Shown here: positions 60,880 through 64,000 of the stretch, one piece after another
How the letters are laid out: each line of letters opens with the position of its first letter
Numbering within the stretch: the first letter of the stretch is position 1
Assembly (NCBI GenBank): GCA_013298215.1
Contig: JAAFKE010000005.1
Coordinates: forward strand, 62,001-126,000
Length of the DNA: 64,000 nt
From: Cytophagales bacterium
GTDB taxonomy: Bacteria; Bacteroidota; Bacteroidia; Cytophagales; Spirosomataceae
Reading direction: 5' to 3'
Notes under the pieces: model-generated
What the model was told of the DNA's origin: nothing
Database searches by the model: none
What the model saw: the letters and a program-made list of their open reading frames with translations, nothing else
Made by a program: the position numbers and the translations under genes

Positions 60880-61776
60880 ATGAACACCGATGTTTTAACT
60901 ATTGTGATGAACGGCCTCATGCGCCGCTACCAGGAGCGCGTGCCCGACGTGCCAGCGGTAATCGAGGCGATGATTGCCGAGGGAATAATTAAAAACAGTG
61001 CCGAGATCGAAAACGACCACATTGCCTTTCGGACAATGGGCGTTGAAAACCTGGGCATTGGGTCGTTCGAGAAAATATTTTTGCACCTTGGCTACACCAA
61101 ACGCGATTTTTATAACTTCCCTGAAAAAAAACTGAACGCTTTTTGGTACGCCCCGCCCGCGCCAGAATTTCCACGCATTTTTGTGAGCGAGTTGCGCGTG
61201 AACCAGCTGTCGGACGAGGCGCAGGATATTATTAGAAGCTACACCGACGAGGTAACGACCGACCCCGTAGATGCGCTCGACCTAAACGACGGCCTGGCCA
61301 TCGACGCGTTTTTGCACAAAGCCCTCTGGCGAACACCCAAACTGGACGACTACAAACTGCTGCTGCAAGAAAGCGAGTACGCTGCCTGGGTCATTTACAA
61401 CCGCTACTACCTCAATCATTTCACGGTGAGCGTGCACAACCTACCCGAGGGCTTTAATACGTGCCAGGCGTTCACTGATTTTTTGGAGGCAAAGGGCTTT
61501 AAGATTAACAGTGCGGGCGGCAAAGTGAAACAAAGCCCCGACGGCGTATTGTTGCAGAGTTCGACGGTGGCGCAGATGATCGAAACCACTTTTGCCGACG
61601 GCGAGCAGTACACCATTGCGGGCAGCTACGTGGAGTTTGCCGAACGGCGCGTGCTGCCGCAGTTTGCCCACTTAGACCCGAGCGAAATTGGCCGCCAGCA
61701 CCGCCGCGACGGTTTTGAGGCCAACAACGCCGATAAAATTTTTGAGAGTACGTTTACCACCCAGACTTCGCGCTGA
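60880..61776 (+). CDS. DUF1338 protein, 2-oxoadipate dioxygenase/decarboxylase-like
   Basis: 298 aa. DUF1338 shows as ENDHIAFRTMGVENLGIGSFEKIFLHLGY, YLNHFTVSVHNL and GSYVEFAERRVLP. The conserved metal ligands by position would be H47, H180 and E252 (Fe(II) His-His-Glu). Characterised relatives (HglS/YdcJ of Pseudomonas putida and plant homologues) convert 2-oxoadipate to 2-hydroxyglutarate with O2, a step in lysine catabolism. This form is shorter than the P. putida protein and nearer the plant-type length. Pairing with a saccharopine dehydrogenase strengthens the lysine reading. A terminator hairpin follows 50 bases after the stop. Confidence 0.85.
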   Translation: MNTDVLTIVMNGLMRRYQERVPDVPAVIEAMIAEGIIKNSAEIENDHIAFRTMGVENLGIGSFEKIFLHLGYTKRDFYNFPEKKLNAFWYAPPAPEFPRIFVSELRVNQLSDEAQDIIRSYTDEVTTDPVDALDLNDGLAIDAFLHKALWRTPKLDDYKLLLQESEYAAWVIYNRYYLNHFTVSVHNLPEGFNTCQAFTDFLEAKGFKINSAGGKVKQSPDGVLLQSSTVAQMIETTFADGEQYTIAGSYVEFAERRVLPQFAHLDPSEIGRQHRRDGFEANNADKIFESTFTTQTSR

Positions 61777-61802
61777 ATGCGCTCAAAGTAAATAACCTTT
61801 TG

Positions 61803-61810
61803 TAACTTTG
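61803..61810 (+). promoter_or_regulatory. Possible -7 element upstream of mltG
   Basis: TAACTTTG, a perfect TAnnTTTG, 66 bases before the mltG ATG, with no convincing TTG 20 bases upstream. It lies before the terminator-like hairpin at 61827-61862, so a transcript from here would have to read through the hairpin to reach mltG. Confidence 0.35.
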
Positions 61811-61826
61811 CCCATTGTTTTGAATT

Positions 61827-61862
61827 AAACGCTGGTGTTTTCTTGAAAGCACCAGCGTTTTT
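61827..61862 (+). terminator. Intrinsic terminator after the DUF1338 gene
   Basis: Inverted repeat AAACGCTGGTG (61827-61837) / CACCAGCGTTT (61850-61860), 11 bp, with a 12-base loop that can add further pairs, followed by TT. It separates the saccharopine dehydrogenase/DUF1338 pair from mltG, 14 bases upstream of the mltG ATG. Confidence 0.7.
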
Positions 61863-61876
61863 ATCTCTTAAATGTG

Positions 61877-62923
61877 ATGTTGAGTAACACAAAAATTGGC
61901 GTATTGTTGGTGTTCATGATCTTGTTCACCAGCTTTGCTACTTACTTTTGGCAAATTGCCAAAGCCCCCAACCTCCAAGTAGAAGACTCGGCCCCGCCCT
62001 TTGCGCTCTACGTGGGCACAAAAGGCACCTACAAAGACGTGTTAGACTCGCTCTACAAATACAGGGTGGTGAACGACAAGATGTCGTTTCAGTTTTTGGC
62101 CAAGTTTCTCGACCTAAAAGAACAGCTCAAACCTGGCCGCTACGTCATTAGGCCCAAGGCGGGTAACTTGGAGGTGATCCAAAAGTTGCGCAAGGGGCTG
62201 CAAGACCCCGTACCGCTGACCTTCAACAACATACGCCTAAAAGCAGATTTAATAAAACGAATTGGCAACAAATTTGCCTTTGGCCCCGCCGCACTGGGCG
62301 CACTGTTGAATGATTCGGCCACTTGCCACAAATTTGGTTTCGACACCACCACCGTGGTGAGTATGTTTTTGCCAAACACCTACGATGTCATGTGGACGAC
62401 CTCGCCCGACAAACTCCTCGGCAGGATGCACGACGAATACAAAAAGTTTTGGACTCCAGGCCGCACAGCCAAGGCCACCGCCCAGGGGCTGTCGCCAGTG
62501 CAGGTGTCGGTGATGGCATCTATTGTGGACGCTGAAACCAACCAAGAAGACGAAATGCCGCGCGTGGCGGGGGTATACCTAAACCGCCTGCGCCAAAATA
62601 TGCCCCTGCAAGCCGACCCAACGGTGATTTTTGCCACCGGCGATTTTAGCATCAAACGCGTCACGGGGCGCATTTTGGGGCTCGACTCGCCCTACAACAC
62701 CTACCGAAACACGGGGCTGCCCCCTGGCCCCATCAACCTGCCCAGCTTGGCCGCCCTCGACGCCGTGCTGAACGCCGAAAACCACAAGTACCTGTACTTT
62801 TGCGTGCGCCTTACCACCGACGGCGGCTTTACGGGCTACCACGACTTTGCCGAAAGCTACGCCGACCACCAAAACAATGCCCGACTCTACCAAGAAGCCC
62901 TCAACAAAAGAAACATCCAATAA
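61877..62923 (+). CDS. mltG: Endolytic transglycosylase MltG
   Basis: 348 aa from ATG 61877 (a GTG lies three bases earlier). One N-terminal membrane helix (IGVLLVFMILFTSFATYFW), a LysM-like linker (KFLDLKEQLKPGRYVIRPKAGNLEVIQKL), then the YceG catalytic domain with SIVDAETNQEDEMPRVAGVYLNRL. The Glu of AETNQ is at the position of the catalytic Glu in E. coli MltG, and the following LQADPTVIFATGD and SPYNTYRNTGLPPGPINLPSLAAL are diagnostic. It cleaves nascent glycan strands to set their length in peptidoglycan synthesis. The stop overlaps the start of the thioesterase gene by one base (TAATG). Confidence 0.95.
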   Translation: MLSNTKIGVLLVFMILFTSFATYFWQIAKAPNLQVEDSAPPFALYVGTKGTYKDVLDSLYKYRVVNDKMSFQFLAKFLDLKEQLKPGRYVIRPKAGNLEVIQKLRKGLQDPVPLTFNNIRLKADLIKRIGNKFAFGPAALGALLNDSATCHKFGFDTTTVVSMFLPNTYDVMWTTSPDKLLGRMHDEYKKFWTPGRTAKATAQGLSPVQVSVMASIVDAETNQEDEMPRVAGVYLNRLRQNMPLQADPTVIFATGDFSIKRVTGRILGLDSPYNTYRNTGLPPGPINLPSLAALDAVLNAENHKYLYFCVRLTTDGGFTGYHDFAESYADHQNNARLYQEALNKRNIQ

Positions 62924-63348
62924 TGTTTAGTTTCGAACTCACTAACCTGCGGGTACGTTATGCCGACACCGACCAAATGGGGTATGTATATTACGGAAAC
63001 TACGCCCGGCTGTACGAAATAGCGCGTACCGATGCCCTCCGCGCCATTGGCCTTCGCTACAAAGATATGGAAGACGACGGCGTGATGATGCCCGTTTACG
63101 AAAACTACTCGCGGTTTCATCAGCCAGCCAAATACGACGAGCTGCTCACGATTCGGGTTTTTGTGAAAACCATGCCAGCGGTGCGGGCGGTGTTTAATTA
63201 CGAAATTTTTAACGAAGAGGGCAAGCTCATTCACGAGGGCGAAACCACGCTTGTTTTTGTGAATGTACGCACCAACCGCCCCGTGAAAGCGCCACCGCTT
63301 TTTGTGGAAAAAATGCAAAAGTACTTCCAGCCCCCCCATGCTCAATGA
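62923..63348 (+). CDS. Acyl-CoA thioesterase, YbgC/FadM hotdog family
   Basis: 141 aa from ATG 62923, which overlaps the mltG stop by one base; the open frame continues upstream inside mltG but is not family-like. Hotdog fold with the active-site motif RYADTDQMGYVYYGNYARLYEIAR (Asp15/Asp17), then YENYSRFHQPAKYDELLTI and LIHEGETTLVFVNVRTNRPVKAP. YbgC-like enzymes hydrolyse short- to medium-chain acyl-CoA; in many Gram-negatives the gene lies with tol-pal, not here. It is translationally coupled to mltG and overlaps the YihY start by 11 bases, so the three genes form one transcript. Confidence 0.92.
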   Translation: MFSFELTNLRVRYADTDQMGYVYYGNYARLYEIARTDALRAIGLRYKDMEDDGVMMPVYENYSRFHQPAKYDELLTIRVFVKTMPAVRAVFNYEIFNEEGKLIHEGETTLVFVNVRTNRPVKAPPLFVEKMQKYFQPPHAQ

Positions 63349-64000
63349 TCTGCTGAAATACCGTTATTTGGCTCCGCTGAGACGTTTTTTGACGGACATA
63401 AAAGTCCTGAACGGGTCGGTTTCGCTGTTCGATATTTTGTCGCTATTGGTCGATAAGATCGTTATGTTCAACGTCGATCAACGCGCCACGGCAGTGGCCT
63501 TCAATTTTACGTTGGCGGTTTTTCCAGCCATTTTGTTTTTGTTTACGCTCATTCCATACATTCCGATCGAACGTTTGGACGAGCAAATTATGGTCTTTCT
63601 GCGCGATTTTATGCCGGGCGGCATCTACAAAGAAGCCGAAAGCACCATCAGAAACATTGTGAGTCTCAAACAGGGCGGCGTGCTGTCGTTTGGGTTTATA
63701 CTGGCCCTGGTGGCCGCCACCAACGGAATGTCTGCGCTGATGACGGCTTTTGATATTGCCCACCAAGCCCAAAAAAGCCGGGGATTCTTAAAGACCAAGG
63801 GCTTGGCTGTGTTGCTCACCGTCCTGTTGTCGTTTGTGTTATTTTTGGCCGTTGTTTTGTTGATCGTCGGCGGGCTCATTACCACCTTCATCGAGCAACG
63901 CGCTTGGCTAAACAGCGACTTGGTCATCATAACCTTTAATTTGTTGCGTTACCTGATCGTGTTTGCCAGTTTTGTGGTAGCGGTGTCGCTCATCTATCAT
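63338..64000 (+). CDS. YihY/BrkB-family inner-membrane protein, N-terminal part
   Basis: 221 codons are visible, open to the window end. ATG 63338 overlaps the end of the thioesterase gene by 11 bases. A basic N-terminal part (LKYRYLAPLRRFLTDIKVL) leads to ATAVAFNFTLAVFPAILFLFTLIPYIP, the family signature in helix 1, then LRDFMPGGIYKEAESTIRNIVS and further helices (LSFGFILALVAATNGMSALMTAFDIAH, LLTVLLSFVLFLAVVLLIVGGLI). The family was once called tRNA-processing RNase BN by mistake; its role is unclear, with proposed transport activity. Co-transcribed with mltG and the thioesterase. Confidence 0.88.
   Translation, partial: MLNDLLKYRYLAPLRRFLTDIKVLNGSVSLFDILSLLVDKIVMFNVDQRATAVAFNFTLAVFPAILFLFTLIPYIPIERLDEQIMVFLRDFMPGGIYKEAESTIRNIVSLKQGGVLSFGFILALVAATNGMSALMTAFDIAHQAQKSRGFLKTKGLAVLLTVLLSFVLFLAVVLLIVGGLITTFIEQRAWLNSDLVIITFNLLRYLIVFASFVVAVSLIYH

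Noticed and set aside
62800-62922. Extended N terminus of the YbgC-type thioesterase inside mltG
   Set aside because: It reads an out-of-frame part of mltG and is Arg/Pro-rich; ATG 62923 with TAATG coupling is the sensible start.
1-64000. CRISPR arrays, tRNA and rRNA genes
   Set aside because: I saw no regularly spaced repeats, no cloverleaf-like segments and no rRNA-like stretches by eye; a covariance-model scan was not possible here.

Overview
The window reads as a chromosomal segment of a Bacteroidota bacterium, most likely order Cytophagales. Supporting features are a gliding-type GldG protein, outer-membrane beta-barrel receptors with carboxypeptidase-regulatory-like domains, DUF5916/CBM9-like, DUF1800/DUF1501 and 3-coathanger proteins, a short NuoG, weak Shine-Dalgarno signals, and repeated Bacteroidota-type promoters (TTG or TTTG, about 20 bases, TAnnTTTG). 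Most genes have a moderate-GC composition close to balanced. Several patches are clearly AT-richer and look acquired: 12.7-13.5 kb, about 29.8-40.7 kb, 43.7-45.2 kb and 58.5-59.5 kb.

Layout. 0-5.4 kb: tail of a DegT-type aminotransferase, a GT2 glycosyltransferase, gcvP, then trpE behind what looks like a complete tryptophan attenuator (promoter, leader ORF with three Trp codons in a row, antiterminator, terminator). 5.5-12.5 kb: an outer-membrane receptor, an ECF sigma factor and a large hybrid histidine kinase. 12.7-13.5 kb: two overlapping AT-rich genes for small membrane proteins of unknown role. 13.7-20 kb, minus strand: gldG, a lipid kinase, lptB, a zinc-type dehydrogenase, nuoD and a NUDIX hydrolase. 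20.4-26.1 kb: a dolichol-phosphate-mannose-synthase-like GT2 on the plus strand, then a partial Complex I operon (nuoG-H-I-[GNAT]-J-[YheT hydrolase]). 26.2-29.6 kb: a three-gene glycosyltransferase operon (STELLO-like, GT2, polytopic GT-C-like).

29.8-40.7 kb is an AT-richer block: an outer-membrane beta-barrel receptor, a GH95 fucosidase/galactosidase, a secreted 3-coathanger protein, Calx-beta/DUF1800 and DUF1501. It ends at a decayed piece that resembles an IS5-type transposase. 40.8-47.8 kb: DinB, a LolA-like secreted protein, glpK, an AT-rich serine hydrolase, tcdA and glnS. 48-57 kb: two paralogous DUF5916 outer-membrane proteins around a phosphotransferase and a DMT transporter, then a sialate O-acetylesterase. 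57-64 kb: a nucleoside transporter, two AT-rich genes of unknown role, a saccharopine dehydrogenase + DUF1338 pair that fits lysine breakdown to 2-hydroxyglutarate, mltG, a YbgC-type thioesterase and the start of a YihY/BrkB membrane protein.

The strongest observation is the trpE attenuator, visible base by base. Others worth following are the saccharopine/DUF1338 pair with its long leader, the STELLO glycosyltransferase operon, the secreted DUF1800/DUF1501/coathanger module, and the small AT-rich insertions. No tRNA, rRNA or CRISPR array was recognised.
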